Assembly: GCA_003161495.1 (NCBI GenBank) | Contig: PMOP01000250.1 | Coordinates: 5,112 to 10,189 of the forward strand | Source of the DNA: Acidobacteriota bacterium | GTDB lineage: Bacteria; Acidobacteriota; Terriglobia; Acidiferrales; UBA7541 | Length of the DNA: 5,078 nucleotides | Direction of reading: 5' to 3' | Part shown: positions 5,008 through 5,078 of the stretch, in pieces | How the letters are laid out: each line of letters opens with the position of its first letter | Position numbering within the stretch: position 1 is the stretch's first letter | Made by a program: the position numbers and the translations under genes | The notes under the pieces: model-generated | What the model was told of the DNA's origin: nothing | What the model saw: the letters and a program-made list of their open reading frames with translations, nothing else | The model's database searches: none

Positions 5008-5078
5008 ATGGATTTTCATTTTGAAATTTTGAAAACCGATCCGACCGGCGCGCGGCTCGGGCGGCTGACGACGCCGCA
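5008..5078 (+). CDS. tgt: Queuine tRNA-ribosyltransferase, 5' end only
   Basis: Only the first 23 codons are in the window. The reading FEILKTDPTGARLGRLTTP matches the N-terminus of bacterial tRNA-guanine transglycosylase, whose pattern is F-x(n)-TD-x(n)-AR-x-G-x-L-x-T-x-HG. The last partial codon, CA, permits the expected His. The enzyme exchanges guanine 34 of certain tRNAs for the queuosine precursor preQ1 in the cytoplasm. An in-frame TAA at 4996-4998 makes the ATG at 5008 the only likely start. No Shine-Dalgarno is visible. The gene is divergent from the DUF4160-like gene, and the 124 bases between the two starts hold that gene's promoter and the -10-like element. The call rests on a short match, and the catalytic part lies outside the window. 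Confidence 0.72.
   Translation, partial: MDFHFEILKTDPTGARLGRLTTP

Noticed and set aside
1..5078. CRISPR array, tRNA or rRNA genes, riboswitch.
   Set aside because: No regularly spaced direct repeats, tRNA cloverleaf arms or conserved riboswitch cores were seen on either strand.

Overview
The window looks like chromosomal DNA from a GC-rich soil-type bacterium, most likely an Acidobacteriota member. The clues are three intergenic inverted-repeat elements of a style I associate with acidobacterial genomes, the codon bias (GCG/CGC-rich), and a small two-helix membrane protein next to a secreted cupin. The phylum is an inference from pattern memory and was not tested by any search.

Layout, left to right. 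Bases 8-87 hold a GC-rich twin-hairpin repeat. Two minus-strand genes follow: a small two-helix membrane protein (818-1108) and, 12 bases downstream of it, a secreted single-domain cupin (158-805). A divergent promoter region of about 115 bases then leads to a plus-strand cluster: a DppD/OppD-type ATPase (1223-2221), a UbiE/type-11 SAM methyltransferase (2398-3204) and a DppF/OppF-type ATPase (3317-4141). Twin-hairpin repeats sit in both gaps of this cluster. Next comes a minus-strand pair in which the first gene, DUF4160-like (4617-4883), overlaps the second, DUF2442-like (4190-4636). The window ends in the first 23 codons of a probable queuine tRNA-ribosyltransferase gene (tgt) on the plus strand.

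How the genes may work together. The two ATPases should form the heterodimeric motor of a peptide-type ABC importer, but no permease or binding protein is encoded here and a methyltransferase lies between them. The DUF4160/DUF2442 pair has a near-consensus sigma70-type promoter (TTGATA, 17-base spacer, TATACT). A perfect 10+10 bp palindrome fills its spacer and runs into both hexamers, which suggests a tightly regulated, perhaps self-repressed, toxin-antitoxin-like module.

The most notable non-coding signal is the repeat architecture. Three unrelated sequences share one plan: a GTAG or GTGG tetranucleotide, then an 18-20 base hairpin, present as two inverted copies. This is the known format of REP/BIME elements mobilised by REP-associated tyrosine transposases. 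Three gene starts (dppD, DUF4160, tgt) also lack a Shine-Dalgarno sequence and have a -10-like hexamer 6-7 bases upstream, as expected for leaderless transcripts.
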